A stretch of DNA of 64,000 nucleotides from Pseudomonas paraeruginosa PA7 (GCF_000017205.1 NC_009656.1:6068501-6132500), one strand, 5' to 3'; counted from the stretch's first letter, positions 53,251 to 63,323 are shown. Translations and numbers: made by a program. Notes: generated from the letters alone by a model not told the origin.

Positions 53251-54414
53251 TCAATAGGCCGCGCGGTAGATCGCCAGGGCATCCGCCTCGCCGACCTCAC
53301 GCGGGTTGTTGACCAGCAGGCGCTGCTGGAGCATCGCGTCGGCGGCCAGGCGTGGCAGCGCCGCCTCCTCCACCCCGGCGTCGCGCAGCCGGCTCGGAAG
53401 CCCGCTGCGCGGGCCGAGCCGGGCCAGCTCGTCGATCAGTTGCGCGGTCAGCGCATCGCGATCACCCGGGCGCAAGCGTTCGCCCAGCAACAGCGGCGCC
53501 AGTTCGGCATAGAGTTCGCTGGCGGCGGGCGCGTTGAAGCGGATCACCTCCGGCAGCACCAGCGCGTTGCTCAGGCCGTGGGGGATATGGAAGTGTCCGC
53601 CCAGTGGATAGGCCAGGGCGTGCACCGCCGCCACCGGCGCATTGGCGAAGGCCTGGCCGGCCAGGCAGGCGCCCAGCAGCATGGCCTGGCGTGCCTCGCG
53701 GTCACCGCCGGCGCGGACCGCCCGGTCCAGATTGGCCGCCAGCAGGCGCAGCGCTTCCCGCGCCAGCAGGTCGGAGAGCGGGTTCTTCTTCAGCCTGCTG
53801 GTATAGCTCTCGATCGCATGCACCATCGCGTCGATACCGGTCGCCGCGGTGACCGCCGGCGGCAAGCCGAGGGTCAGGTCGGCGTCGAGCAGCGCCAGGT
53901 CGGGCAGCAGGTAGGGCGAGACCACGCCCATCTTGGTGGTCTCGCCAGTGGTGACGATGGCGATCGGCGTCACCTCGGAGCCGGTGCCGGCGGTGGTCGG
54001 CACCTGGATCAGCGGCAGGCGCGGCCCGCGCGCGTTGCCTACCCCGAACACGTCGCCCAGGCCCTGCCGCGCCTGGGGGTGGGCGAGCAACGCGACCAGC
54101 TTGGCGACGTCCATCGAACTGCCGCCGCCGAAACCGACCACCAGCTCGGCGTCCAGTGCCCGCGCCCGCTCGAGCGCGGCCTCGACCACCGCCTCGGGCG
54201 GATCGGCGAGGACCTGGCCGTAGACCTCGACGGCCAGCCCCAGGCGCGCAAAGCCGGGCAGCACGGCATCCAGCAGGCCGAGCCGGATGATCCCCGGGTC
54301 GGTCACGATCAACACGCGGCGCGCGCGGCGCTCCTGGCAGAGCTCCGCCAGGCGGACGGCGGAGCCGGCTTCGCAGAGTATCTGCGCGGTGGTGGCGAAA
54401 CTGAAAGGCTGCAT
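53251..54414 (-). CDS. Iron-containing alcohol dehydrogenase
   Basis: 387 residues, group III Fe-ADH. NAD loop GFGGGSSMDVAKLVALL and PTTAGTGSEVTPIA are visible; metal-binding residues are in the H-x3-H regions around HAIESY and HGLSNALVLP. GGGGAG lies 6 nt before ATG 54414. Located 26 bp after the acyl-CoA dehydrogenase gene. Substrate unknown. Confidence 0.9.
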   Translation of the reverse strand: MQPFSFATTAQILCEAGSAVRLAELCQERRARRVLIVTDPGIIRLGLLDAVLPGFARLGLAVEVYGQVLADPPEAVVEAALERARALDAELVVGFGGGSSMDVAKLVALLAHPQARQGLGDVFGVGNARGPRLPLIQVPTTAGTGSEVTPIAIVTTGETTKMGVVSPYLLPDLALLDADLTLGLPPAVTAATGIDAMVHAIESYTSRLKKNPLSDLLAREALRLLAANLDRAVRAGGDREARQAMLLGACLAGQAFANAPVAAVHALAYPLGGHFHIPHGLSNALVLPEVIRFNAPAASELYAELAPLLLGERLRPGDRDALTAQLIDELARLGPRSGLPSRLRDAGVEEAALPRLAADAMLQQRLLVNNPREVGEADALAIYRAAY

Positions 54415-54440
54415 ATCGATCTCCCCGGGCGTGGCGCCCA

Positions 54441-56231
54441 TCAGAACGAGAAGTGCTCCTCGGGCAGGGCCATCAGGCACTCGGCGCCGCCGAGCAGCGC
54501 CTCGCGGTGCATGCTCGCGCGCGGCAGGATGCGCCGCAGGTAGAAGTCGGCGCCGCGCAGCTTGGCGCGGTAGAAGTCGCCTTCGGCGGAGCCAGTGTCC
54601 AGGGCCTCCTGCGCACGCGCCGCGGCCTGCAGCCAGAGCGCCGCCAGCAGCACGTAGGCGCTGTACTGGAGGAAGTCCACCGAAGTGGCGCCGATTTCCT
54701 GGGGATCGCGAGCGCAGGCCTCGAGCACCTGGCCGGTGAGCTGCCGCCACTCCTCCAGGCGTTGCAGCACCGGCTCAGCCAGCGGTGCCAGCGCAGCACG
54801 CCCTTGCAGCGCCTCGCTGGCCGCCGCCAGTTCGCCCTGCAGGGCCAGCAATTCGCCGCCCTGATCGCCGAGCAGCTTGCGGTGGACCAGATCGAGCGCC
54901 TGGATGCCATTGGTGCCTTCGTATATCTGGGTGATGCGACTGTCGCGCATCAATTGCTCCATGCCCCATTCGCGGATGAAACCGTGACCGCCATAGACCT
55001 GTACGCCGAGGCTGGCGACTTCCTGGCCGACATCGGTAAGGAAGGCCTTGACGATGGGGATCAGCAGCGCTGCACGGCGCGTCGCCGCGCGCCGGCCGTC
55101 GGCATCCGGATGGCCGTGTTCCAGGTCTAGCTGGCGTGCGCAGCAGGCCGCCAGCATGCGGCAGCCTTCGACCAGGGTCTTCTGGGTCAGCAGCATGCGC
55201 CGCACGTCGGGGTGCACGATGATCGGGTCGGCGACCTTGTCCGGTGCCTGCGGGCCGACCAGGGCGCGCGACTGCAGGCGCTCGCGGGCGTAGCCGAGGG
55301 CACCCTGGAAGGCCCGTTCGGCGATGCCCAGGCCCTGCAGGCCGACCTGGAAGCGCGCGTCGTTCATCATCGTGAACATGCAGGCCAGGCCCTGGTTCGC
55401 CTGGCCCAGCAGCCAGCCCCTGGCGCCGTCGAAGTTCATCACGCAGGTGGAGGCGCCCTTGATCCCCATCTTGTGCTCGATGGCGCCGCAGCCCAGGCTG
55501 TTGCGCTCGCCCAGGGAGCCGTCGGGACGGGCGATGAACTTCGGCACCAGGAACAGGCTGATGCCCTTCACCCCCGCCGGCGCGTCCGGCAGGCGCGCCA
55601 GCACCAGGTGGACGATGTTCTCGGTGAGGTCCTGCTCGCCACCGCTGATGAAGATCTTGCTGCCGCTGATCGCGTAGCTGCCGTCGGCGCGGGGCTCGGC
55701 GCGGGTGCGCAGCAGGGCCAGGTCGGTGCCGGCCTGGGGTTCGGTCAGGCACATGGTGCCGGCCCATTCGCCGCTCACCAGCTTGCCCAGGTAGTCGCGC
55801 CGCAGCGCCTCGTCGCCGTGCTTGTAGAGGGCCAGCACAGCGCCCTCGGTGAGGCCCGAGTAGACACGAAAGGACAGGCTGGCGGCCATCAGCATCTCGT
55901 GGAAGCAGGCCGAAACCATCTGCGGGAAGCCCTGGCCGCCGTATTCGGTGGGCCCGGTCATGCTCGCCCAGCCGTTCTCGCTGTACTGCCGGTAGGCCTC
56001 GCGGAAGCCGGTCGGGGTGCTCACCACGCCGTCCTTCAGCTTCGCGCCTTCCTCGTCGCTGTTGCGGTTGAGCGGCGCCACCACCTGGCTGGTGTAGCGC
56101 GCGCCCTCCTCGAGCACGCCGTCGATCAGCTCGCGATCGATGCCGTTGCCCAGCAATTCGCAGTGCGCGCCGACATCGAACAGTTCGTGGAGCACGAAGC
56201 GCATGTCGCGCAGCGGAGCCTGGTAACTCAT
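54441..56231 (-). CDS. Acyl-CoA dehydrogenase
   Basis: 596 residues, the longer ACAD form with an extra N-terminal and C-terminal helical part (ACAD-N and DUF-like C-terminal domain). Signatures: TGPTEYGGQGFPQMV, MCLTEPQAGTDLA and GIKGASTCVMNFDGA; QVYGGHGFIREWGMEQ carries the FAD-binding region. It performs the first beta-oxidation step. It starts 1 nt after the preceding stop and acts with the 3-hydroxyacyl-CoA dehydrogenase upstream. Chain-length preference unknown. Confidence 0.93.
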   Translation of the reverse strand: MSYQAPLRDMRFVLHELFDVGAHCELLGNGIDRELIDGVLEEGARYTSQVVAPLNRNSDEEGAKLKDGVVSTPTGFREAYRQYSENGWASMTGPTEYGGQGFPQMVSACFHEMLMAASLSFRVYSGLTEGAVLALYKHGDEALRRDYLGKLVSGEWAGTMCLTEPQAGTDLALLRTRAEPRADGSYAISGSKIFISGGEQDLTENIVHLVLARLPDAPAGVKGISLFLVPKFIARPDGSLGERNSLGCGAIEHKMGIKGASTCVMNFDGARGWLLGQANQGLACMFTMMNDARFQVGLQGLGIAERAFQGALGYARERLQSRALVGPQAPDKVADPIIVHPDVRRMLLTQKTLVEGCRMLAACCARQLDLEHGHPDADGRRAATRRAALLIPIVKAFLTDVGQEVASLGVQVYGGHGFIREWGMEQLMRDSRITQIYEGTNGIQALDLVHRKLLGDQGGELLALQGELAAASEALQGRAALAPLAEPVLQRLEEWRQLTGQVLEACARDPQEIGATSVDFLQYSAYVLLAALWLQAAARAQEALDTGSAEGDFYRAKLRGADFYLRRILPRASMHREALLGGAECLMALPEEHFSF

Positions 56232-56232
56232 T

Positions 56233-57468
56233 TCAGCGTGCCTCCCGCAGGTCGGCGAAAGCCCGGCCCTCGCCGGCCAGGCGTTCGATCAGGGCCGCCG
56301 GCTTCCAGCGCGCGCCATGGCGCTGCTCGAGGAAACGCAGGCGTTGCAGCAGCCCGGCCGCGCCGAGGCGGTCGGCCCAGGCCATCGGGCCGCCCTCCGC
56401 GGCGGGGAAGCCGTAGCCGTTCAGGTACACGGTATCGATATCGGCGCTGCTGGCGGCGATGCCCTCGTCGAGGATCTTCGCCCCTTCGTTGACCAGCGCC
56501 AGCAGGCAGCGCTCGAGAATCTCGGCGGCGGCGAATTCGCGCCGCGCGTAACCCAGCCCCTCGGCGATCCGCACCACAAGGGCGTCCACCTCGGGATCGT
56601 GCTCGGCCTGGCGACTGCCCGGTGCGTAGCGGTAATAGCCGGCGCCGCTCTTCTGGCCGAAGCGGCCCATCTCGCAGAGACGGTTGTCCACCTGTACCGC
56701 CGGTTGGTCCTGGCCGACTCCGGCCAGCTCGCGGGCGCGCCATTCGAGGTCGATGCCGACCACGTCGTACATGCGGAACGGCCCCATGGCGAAGCTGAAC
56801 TCCTGCAGAACCTGGTCCACCTGATGCGGCAGGGCGCCTTCCAGCAGCATCAGGCGGGCCTCGGTGGCGTAGGGCTCGAGCATGCGGTTGCCGATGAAGC
56901 CATGGCAGTTGCCGGCCACCACGCTGACCTTGCCCATCCGCTCGCCGAGCGTCAGGGCGGCGTCCAGTACCGCCGGGGCGGTTTTCGCGCCGCGCACGAT
57001 CTCCAGCAGCTTCATGATGTGCGCCGGGCTGAAGAAGTGCAGGCCGAGCACCTGGCCAGGGCGGCCGGTGACCGCGGCGATGGCGTCGATGTCCAGGTAG
57101 GAGGTGTTGCTGGCCAGTACCGCGGACGGCTTCAGCGCCGCATCCAGTTCGCGGAAGATCGACTGCTTGAGTTCGAGATTCTCGTAGACCGCCTCGATCA
57201 CCAGGTCCGCCTCGCGCATCGCGGCGAGGTGCTGCACCGGCGTGATCCGTGCGCGACGCACGGCCGCCTCGTCCTCGTCGATGCGTCCCTGGCGCACATT
57301 GTGCGCGTAGGTATCGGCCACGGCGCCGAGCGCCTGGTTGAGCATCTGCGGGTTGCTGTCCAGCCAGAGCACGTCGAGCCCGGCGTTGGCCAGGCAGATG
57401 ACGATGCCGCGGCCCATGGTACCGGCGCCGATCACTGCGGCCTGGCGGAAGGAGAAACTCTGGCTCAT
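56233..57468 (-). CDS. 3-hydroxyacyl-CoA dehydrogenase
   Basis: 411 residues. NAD loop VIGAGTMGRGIVICLANAG; catalytic His in LHFFSPAHIMKLLEIV; two C-terminal 3HCDH domains. It oxidises L-3-hydroxyacyl-CoA. First gene of a four-gene minus-strand operon with acyl-CoA dehydrogenase, Fe-alcohol dehydrogenase and thioesterase; no hydratase or thiolase is present here. The upstream frame to 57537 is discarded; MSQSFSFRQ is the start of the conserved fold. Confidence 0.93.
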   Translation of the reverse strand: MSQSFSFRQAAVIGAGTMGRGIVICLANAGLDVLWLDSNPQMLNQALGAVADTYAHNVRQGRIDEDEAAVRRARITPVQHLAAMREADLVIEAVYENLELKQSIFRELDAALKPSAVLASNTSYLDIDAIAAVTGRPGQVLGLHFFSPAHIMKLLEIVRGAKTAPAVLDAALTLGERMGKVSVVAGNCHGFIGNRMLEPYATEARLMLLEGALPHQVDQVLQEFSFAMGPFRMYDVVGIDLEWRARELAGVGQDQPAVQVDNRLCEMGRFGQKSGAGYYRYAPGSRQAEHDPEVDALVVRIAEGLGYARREFAAAEILERCLLALVNEGAKILDEGIAASSADIDTVYLNGYGFPAAEGGPMAWADRLGAAGLLQRLRFLEQRHGARWKPAALIERLAGEGRAFADLREAR

Positions 57469-57610
57469 GGTCTTGTCCTCATTATGGCGAGCGCAGGAGA
57501 AACGCCGGACGAAACCTGAGGCAGTCCAGCCGCACAAAAAGCGACCACTACCTTAGGGGAAGGTCGTATTATTTTTGAAATTTAGTCTTGTGATATCTGG
57601 AATTCAGCCA

Positions 57611-58519
57611 GTGAATATCCAAACCTTCGATCTCAACCTGCTGCGCGTGCTCGACGCCCTGCTGCGCGAGCGTAACGTCTCGCGCGCCGCGGAGCGCCTG
57701 GCGCTGAGCCAGCCGGCGGTGAGCAACGCGCTGAACCGCCTGCGCGAACTGCTCGACGATCCGCTGCTGGTCCGCGCCGGTCGGACCATGCAACCAACAC
57801 CTCGGGCGCTGGCACTGGAAGCACCGATCCGCGCGGCGCTGCGGCAGATCGAACAGAGCCTGGGCGATGGCGAAGGCTTCGATCCGGGGCGCAGCCGGCA
57901 ACGCTTCACCGTGGCGGTGACCGACTACGTCGAGCTGATCTGCATGCCGAGCCTGATGCGCCGCCTGAGCGAACGCGCCCCGGGAATCTCCATCGCCATC
58001 CAGCACCTGGCCCCGAGCCTGCCGGCCGAAGCCCTGGACAAGGGCGAACTGGACCTGGTGCTCGGCCGCTTCGAAGGTATCCCGGCACGCTTCCAGCGCC
58101 GCCACTGGGCCAGCGAGACGCTACGGCTGATCGCCCGGCGCGGGCATCCGCTGCTGCCGCAGCCCCCCGACCTGGCCACCTTCCTGGAATTGCAGCACCT
58201 GTGGGTCCACGGCGGGCAGACCAAGGGCATGGTCGACCAATGGCTGGGCAGCCAGGGACTCAAGCGGCAGGTCGTCTACACCACGCCGAATTACCTGCAG
58301 GCGGCGCATATCGCCGCCTACAGCGACCTGGTCGGGGTGCTGCCACGCCAGTTGGCGCATCACTTCGAACGCCTGCTGCCGCTGCAAACGTTCGACCTGC
58401 CGTTCGATCTCGGGCCCTTCCACCTCGAGCTGGTCTACCTGGCCCAGCGTGAACGCGACATCGCCCTGCAATGGCTGGTGGAGCAGATCCGCCAGGTCAG
58501 TGCCAGCGGTCCCGGCTAG
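57611..58519 (+). CDS. LysR family regulator, divergent to the beta-oxidation-like operon
   Basis: 302 residues from GTG 57611 (MNIQTFDLNLLRVLDALL, a typical LysR start). A longer reading from TTG 57575 exists but adds an atypical extension. The winged helix has NVSRAAERLALSQPAVSNAL. The 142-bp gap to the divergent operon is where it should bind, so it probably controls those genes. Effector unknown. Confidence 0.88.
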   Translation: MNIQTFDLNLLRVLDALLRERNVSRAAERLALSQPAVSNALNRLRELLDDPLLVRAGRTMQPTPRALALEAPIRAALRQIEQSLGDGEGFDPGRSRQRFTVAVTDYVELICMPSLMRRLSERAPGISIAIQHLAPSLPAEALDKGELDLVLGRFEGIPARFQRRHWASETLRLIARRGHPLLPQPPDLATFLELQHLWVHGGQTKGMVDQWLGSQGLKRQVVYTTPNYLQAAHIAAYSDLVGVLPRQLAHHFERLLPLQTFDLPFDLGPFHLELVYLAQRERDIALQWLVEQIRQVSASGPG

Positions 58520-58535
58520 CCGCGCGTCCCCACTC

Positions 58536-59138
58536 TCAGAAGCGGTCGCGGACGACCAGCTCTTCCCGCGGCAGCTTGCCGGTGCGCGGCCAAGGCTCCA
58601 CGGCCTTCCTGCCGACCGCCACCATCAGGCCGATCACATGGTTGTCCGGCAGGTTGATCAGCCGGGCCACGGCGTCGAAATCGAAGCCATCCATCGGACA
58701 CGAGTCCAGCCCCTGGCCGCGAGCGACCAGCATCAGGGTCTGCGCCAGCAGGCCGCAGCTGCGCATGGCCTCGTCGCGCTGCACCTGGGGCTTGCCGCGG
58801 TAATAGGTTTCGATGGCCCCGGCCATGAAGGCCTGCACGGCCTCCGGAGCGCCATCCCAGACCCGCTGGGCATTGCGCTCCCAGCTGTCGAGCCGGGCGC
58901 AGACCACCACCAGCATTGCCGCATCGGTGACCTGTGCCTGGTTCCAGGCCACTTCGCGCAACTGTGCACGCAGTTGCGGGTCGCTGACCTCGACCAGCCG
59001 CACGTGCTGCAGGTTGAAGGCGGAAGGGGCATGCAGGGCCAGGTCCAGGAGATGGTCCTTCTCTTCGCGGCTCAAGCTGAAGGAAGGGTCGTAACCCTTG
59101 ATGGCACGGCGGCTACGGACGGCTTCTTCGATATGCAT
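58536..59138 (-). CDS. Nitroreductase family FMN oxidoreductase
   Basis: 200 residues. The FMN-binding N-terminus IEEAVRSRRAIKGYDPSF and LAPSAFNLQHVRLV-type region, and GLDSCPMDGFDFDAVA are visible. It converges on the LysR gene with 16 bp between the stops. It reduces nitro compounds or quinones using NAD(P)H; physiological substrate unknown. Confidence 0.87.
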   Translation of the reverse strand: MHIEEAVRSRRAIKGYDPSFSLSREEKDHLLDLALHAPSAFNLQHVRLVEVSDPQLRAQLREVAWNQAQVTDAAMLVVVCARLDSWERNAQRVWDGAPEAVQAFMAGAIETYYRGKPQVQRDEAMRSCGLLAQTLMLVARGQGLDSCPMDGFDFDAVARLINLPDNHVIGLMVAVGRKAVEPWPRTGKLPREELVVRDRF

Positions 59139-59449
59139 GGGCTAGATCCACTACGGGGGGAAACAGAGCGCCGGACGAGAGGCCGGCGAAGGAGAGCCAC
59201 GATACATCCGGCGCGGGGTGGAGCAAAGGGTGGTCCGGCCTAGGACATTCACGATAAGGCGGACCACTCCTCGAATAATCCGACGATCACCCACAGCAGC
59301 TGCTTACAGAATCAATCCTAAGATTATTCCTAGGAGGGAATTTTCTTTAGGAATTGTCCTATATTCCACTCCAATGCCAGCCACTGGAAGAGGGCCCCTT
59401 CCAGCCGTGCCAGGCAGAAAAAGGATGTATTCACCTAGGAGTCAAGGTC
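59139..59449. other. 311-bp divergent promoter region of the nitroreductase and the pilin-like gene
   Basis: AT-rich toward the right. It contains two similar 14-bp palindromes (59319-59332 and 59348-59361) and a possible -10 TATATT at 59360-59365. No gene otherwise. Confidence 0.6.
59319..59361. promoter_or_regulatory. Two RcsB-box-like palindromes
   Basis: TAAGATTATTCCTA (59319-59332) and TAGGAATTGTCCTA (59348-59361) resemble the enterobacterial RcsB/RcsAB box TAAGAATATTCCTA. Centres are 29 bp apart. The second overlaps the presumed -10. A LuxR/FixJ-type response regulator is a likely binder. Confidence 0.45.
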
Positions 59450-59800
59450 ATGAACAGGATGGGCCGACTGGCTTTGTTCAGTCTTCTTGTAGGAATTTCC
59501 AGTAATCTTTTCGCCGACAGCATCAGTGGGGTCATCTACTTCACGGGTGCCATCGTCGAGCCGCCGTGCTCGATGAACGCCTCGCAGCAGGGCGAGTCGC
59601 GAGGTAGCTTCCGCCTCAGCGGTTGCCCCATGCATGCGCGTACCGCTGACGTCAGCATCCGCTCCATGCGCACCGGCGAGGTGCGCAGCCTGCAGCCCAG
59701 CGACCTGAGCCTGGGCGGCCGGGATTTCTCGGCGCGCTACGACCTGGCCGCCAGTTACCGCCGTCCGGGCAGCTACCTGGTGACTGTCAGCTATCCCTGA
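59450..59800 (+). CDS. Small exported protein resembling a chaperone-usher pilin domain
   Basis: 116 residues. Signal peptide 1-22 (ending NLFA), then SGVIYFTGAIVEPPCSM, the start of type 1 fimbrial subunits (G-x-I-x-F-x-G-x-I-x-x-x-x-C). Cysteines at PPCSM and SGCPM could form the usual disulfide, and it ends YLVTVSYP. It is about 60 residues shorter than ordinary fimbrial subunits, and no usher or chaperone gene is nearby. AGGAG lies 7 nt before the ATG. Function unknown. Confidence 0.8.
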   Translation: MNRMGRLALFSLLVGISSNLFADSISGVIYFTGAIVEPPCSMNASQQGESRGSFRLSGCPMHARTADVSIRSMRTGEVRSLQPSDLSLGGRDFSARYDLAASYRRPGSYLVTVSYP

Positions 59801-59805
59801 TGAAC

Positions 59806-59845
59806 GGCCATGAAAAAACCGCCCGAAGGCGGTTTTTTCATGGCC
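59806..59845. terminator. Bidirectional terminator between the pilin-like gene and pckA
   Basis: An 18-bp perfect stem (59806-59823 with 59828-59845) around CGAA; the arms hold AAAAAA and TTTTTT. It serves both converging genes. Confidence 0.95.
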
Positions 59846-59856
59846 TACGAAACAGC

Positions 59857-61398
59857 TTACAACTGCGGACCCGCGGCCTTGATCGCGTCGGAGACCTCGA
59901 ACTTCTTGAAGTTCTCGATGAACTGCCTGGCCAGGCCCTTCGCCGCCTCGTCGTAGGCAGCCTTGTCGGCCCAGGTGTTGCGCGGGTTGAGCAGGTTGGT
60001 CTCGACGCCCGGAACGGCCTTCGGCACGTCCAGGTTGATGATGTCCAGGTGCTCGGTTTCCGCATCGACCAGCGCGCCGCTCTGGATCGCGGCGATCACG
60101 CCACGGGTGGTCGGGATGTTGAAGCGCTTGCCGACGCCGTAGCCGCCGCCGGTCCAGCCGGTGTTGACCAGGTAGACCTTCGAGCCGAAAGCCTTGATGC
60201 GCTTGATCAGCAGCTCGGCGTAGACACCGGCCGGACGCGGGAAGAACGGGGCACCGAAGCAGGTGGAGAAGGTCGACTTGATGCCGCCGCCGGAACCCAT
60301 CTCGGTGGAACCGACCAGCGCGGTGTAGCCGGACAGGAAGTGATAGGCCGCCTGCTCGTTGTTCAGGATCGACACTGGCGGCAGCACGCCGGTCAGGTCG
60401 CAGGTCAGGAAGATCACCGCGTTGGGCTCGCCGCCGAGGTTCTTCTCGGAACGCTTCTCGACGTGCTCCAGCGGGTAGGCGGCGCGGCTGTTCTGGGTCA
60501 GGCTGTCGTCGGCGTAGTCGGGTACGCGCTCCTCGTCGAGGACCACGTTTTCCAGCACGGCGCCGAACTTGATGGCCTTCCAGATGACCGGCTCGTTCTT
60601 CTCGGACAGGTCGATGCACTTGGCGTAGCAACCGCCCTCGACGTTGAACACCACGCCCTCGCCCCAGCCGTGCTCGTCGTCGCCGATCAGGTAACGGCTC
60701 TCATCGGCCGACAGGGTGGTCTTGCCGGTGCCGGACAGGCCGAAGAACAGGGTCACGTCGCCCGCTTCGCCGATGTTGGCGGCGCAGTGCATCGGCAGCA
60801 CGTCGCGCTCGGGCAGCAGGAAGTTCTGCACGGAGAACATGGCTTTCTTCATCTCGCCGGCATAGCGCATGCCTGCGATCAGCACTTTCTTCTGGGCGAA
60901 ATTGAGGATCACGCAACCGTCGGAATTGGTGCCGTCGCGCTCGGGCACGCACTCGAAGTTGGCGACATTGAGGACCTGCCACTCGTCCTTGCCGGCCGGA
61001 TTGTACTGCTCCGGCTCGATGAACAGGCAACGGCCGAAGAGGTTCTGCCAGGCGGTGGCGGTGGTCATCTTGACCGGCAGGTAGTAAGCCTCGGCGGCCC
61101 CTACATGAACATGGGAGACGAAATGGTCCTGGGCGTTGTTGAAGGCTTCCACGCGGGCCCACAGCGCATCGAACTTGTCGGCCGGGAACGGGCGGTTGAT
61201 GTTGCCCCAGGCGATGGCATCCTTGGTGCTCGGCTCTTCGACGATGAAACGGTCGACCGGCGAACGGCCGGTGCGATGGCCGGTGCGAACGACCAGCGAG
61301 CCGTTGGCGGCCAGTTCGCCTTCACCGCGGCGAATGGCTTCTTCTACCAGTTGGGCGGCGCTGATATCGGTGTACACGGCGTTGTTGGCTTGCGTCAT
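59857..61398 (-). CDS. pckA: Phosphoenolpyruvate carboxykinase (ATP)
   Basis: 513 residues, normal for the ATP form. P-loop GLSGTGKTT (220-228), [16 protein letters not shown] metal site, and [14 protein letters not shown] with substrate arginines are present. It makes PEP from oxaloacetate, the gluconeogenic entry used during growth on C4-dicarboxylates and amino acids. GGGGAA lies before the ATG. Not in an operon; hslO lies upstream on the same strand. Confidence 0.98.
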   Translation of the reverse strand: MTQANNAVYTDISAAQLVEEAIRRGEGELAANGSLVVRTGHRTGRSPVDRFIVEEPSTKDAIAWGNINRPFPADKFDALWARVEAFNNAQDHFVSHVHVGAAEAYYLPVKMTTATAWQNLFGRCLFIEPEQYNPAGKDEWQVLNVANFECVPERDGTNSDGCVILNFAQKKVLIAGMRYAGEMKKAMFSVQNFLLPERDVLPMHCAANIGEAGDVTLFFGLSGTGKTTLSADESRYLIGDDEHGWGEGVVFNVEGGCYAKCIDLSEKNEPVIWKAIKFGAVLENVVLDEERVPDYADDSLTQNSRAAYPLEHVEKRSEKNLGGEPNAVIFLTCDLTGVLPPVSILNNEQAAYHFLSGYTALVGSTEMGSGGGIKSTFSTCFGAPFFPRPAGVYAELLIKRIKAFGSKVYLVNTGWTGGGYGVGKRFNIPTTRGVIAAIQSGALVDAETEHLDIINLDVPKAVPGVETNLLNPRNTWADKAAYDEAAKGLARQFIENFKKFEVSDAIKAAGPQL

Positions 61399-61513
61399 GT
61401 GGTTCCCCGTCGGCCAGAGGCCGAGTCCTCCAAACTTCGTAGCGCTTCAAAAAAATCACTACAGGAAAAAAGTTGCGGGATTATGCCAGAAAAGCCCGCT
61501 GGATGAAAAACCG

Positions 61514-62407
61514 TCAGTGGCGTGTCGCGGAGGGCCCCTGGCTGCCTGCGCCGGCGAACAACTGGGCGACATCGGAGGCATCGAACAGGTAGCGCTGGTT
61601 GCAGAACTGGCAGTCGATGGTGATCGCCCCCTCCTCTTCCTCGAGCAGCCGCTCGCAGTCGGCCTGCCCGAGACTGACCAGGGCGTTGGCCGAACGTTCC
61701 CGCGAGCAACTGCAATGGAAGACCAGCGGTTGCGGCTCGAACAGGCGCACGGTTTCCTCGTGGTAAAGGCGGTGCAGGACGGTCTCGTTGTCCAGCGCCA
61801 GCAGCTCCTCGGCGGTCAGGGTGTCGGCCAGGGTGGTCAGGTGCTGCCAGCTGGCCTCGCGGGCCTCGGGATCCTTCAGGCGGTCGGCGGGCAACTGCTG
61901 CAACAGCAGGCCACGGGCGCGGCGACCATCGGCATTGAGCCAGAAGCGGGTCGGCAGCTGTTCCGAACTGGCGAAGTAGTTGGACAGGCATTCCGCCAGG
62001 TTCACCCCTTCCAGGGCGACGATGCCCTGGTAGCGCTGCCCCTTGACCGGGTCCACGGTAAGGGTCAGCACGCCTTCGGGCATCAGTTCCTGCATGCCGG
62101 CGCCGGCGCCGATGGCCTCCGCCGAATAGCGGGCAAGGCCGCGCACCTGACGGTCGCTGGAGCATTCCACCATCAATAGCGGCACCGCGCCGCTGGAACG
62201 CGCCTGCAACACCAGCAGGCCGTCGAACTTGAGCGTGCCACAGAGCAGCGAGGCCGCTGCGAGCATCTCCCCGAGCAATTGCGCGACCGGTTCCGGATAG
62301 GGATGCTTGGCCAGGACTTCGCTGTAGCTACGCTCGAGGTCGACCATTTCACCGCGCACGTCGGTATCGTCGAAAAGGAAACGCTGGCTCTGATCTGAAT
62401 GGGACAT
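61514..62407 (-). CDS. hslO: Redox-regulated chaperone Hsp33
   Basis: 297 residues. The zinc/redox switch is C232-S-C234 and C266-Q-F-C269. Oxidation releases zinc and activates holdase function. The start at 62407 ([19 protein letters not shown]) matches the family N-terminus; the frame upstream lacks similarity. No strong Shine-Dalgarno is visible. It diverges from the PAP2 gene. Confidence 0.96.
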   Translation of the reverse strand: MSHSDQSQRFLFDDTDVRGEMVDLERSYSEVLAKHPYPEPVAQLLGEMLAAASLLCGTLKFDGLLVLQARSSGAVPLLMVECSSDRQVRGLARYSAEAIGAGAGMQELMPEGVLTLTVDPVKGQRYQGIVALEGVNLAECLSNYFASSEQLPTRFWLNADGRRARGLLLQQLPADRLKDPEAREASWQHLTTLADTLTAEELLALDNETVLHRLYHEETVRLFEPQPLVFHCSCSRERSANALVSLGQADCERLLEEEEGAITIDCQFCNQRYLFDASDVAQLFAGAGSQGPSATRH

Positions 62408-62519
62408 GCGGGACACAACGCTACGAATGAGGGAATGACAAGTGAGTGACAAAGGCCTATAAAAGCGCGCTTCGTGACAGTCGTACGCCGACCCGGCGCC
62501 GATAGGGGGAAACGATTCT

Positions 62520-63323
62520 ATGGATAATGCCTCTCCGTTCCAAGCGGCCTGGCAATGGCGCAAGTTCGCCACCTGTCATCTTCTGGCGCTCCTGCTGCTG
62601 GTCCTGTGGCTCTGGGGCCCCACCCGCGAACTGATGAACGGCTTCGATTTCTGGCTGTTCGACAGACTCAACGGCTCCCTCGCCCTCAACGAAACCTGGC
62701 TGAAGCTCTGGGGCCTGCTCAGCACCCGGCCGTTCGACGCGGTGGTCGGGGTGATCCTGCTCTGCCTGCTGGTCCGCGGCGACTGGCTGGTGCCGGCCAG
62801 CCAGGTGCGGCGACTGACCTTCGGCTTCATCGTGACCCTGCTGATCCTCGTGGTGATCCGCGTGCTCTACGCCAAGCTCGCCCACCACCTGCACTGGCAG
62901 CACGCCAGCCTGTCGATGCTGATGGACAACGCCATCCACCTCAGCGACCACTTCCCTGACTGGGAGCGCGTGTGGGAAATCAAGGACCGCTCCAAGCGCA
63001 GCTTCCCCGGCGACCACGCTTCTGTGCTGCTGATCTGGGCGCTGTTCATGTCGCTGTTCGCCCGCCGCGCCGGCCAGCTCCTGCTGGTCTGGACCCTGGC
63101 CGTGCTGTTCATGCTGCCGCGCCTGGTGGCCGGCGCCCACTGGGGCCAGGACGACTACATCGGCGGCCTGCAGATGGCCCTGCTGGCCCTCGCCTGGGGT
63201 TGCTACACGCCGCTGGCGGCCACGGCCAGCGCCTGGCTGGTGCGAACCACCGAGCCGCTGTTCCGTCTGCTGGCGAAACTGCCGCTGATCGGCCGCCTGA
63301 GCGCGATCCGCGACTCCGCCTGA
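62520..63323 (+). CDS. PAP2-family membrane phosphatase
   Basis: 267 residues with about six membrane segments. Catalytic motifs: [15 protein letters not shown] (C1/C2) and [12 protein letters not shown] (C3). Members dephosphorylate lipid phosphates or transfer phosphate on lipid A (LpxT-type). The lipid substrate cannot be decided from the sequence. It is between two heat-shock-type genes on the opposite strand (hslO and the Hsp15 gene). Confidence 0.87.
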   Translation: MDNASPFQAAWQWRKFATCHLLALLLLVLWLWGPTRELMNGFDFWLFDRLNGSLALNETWLKLWGLLSTRPFDAVVGVILLCLLVRGDWLVPASQVRRLTFGFIVTLLILVVIRVLYAKLAHHLHWQHASLSMLMDNAIHLSDHFPDWERVWEIKDRSKRSFPGDHASVLLIWALFMSLFARRAGQLLLVWTLAVLFMLPRLVAGAHWGQDDYIGGLQMALLALAWGCYTPLAATASAWLVRTTEPLFRLLAKLPLIGRLSAIRDSA

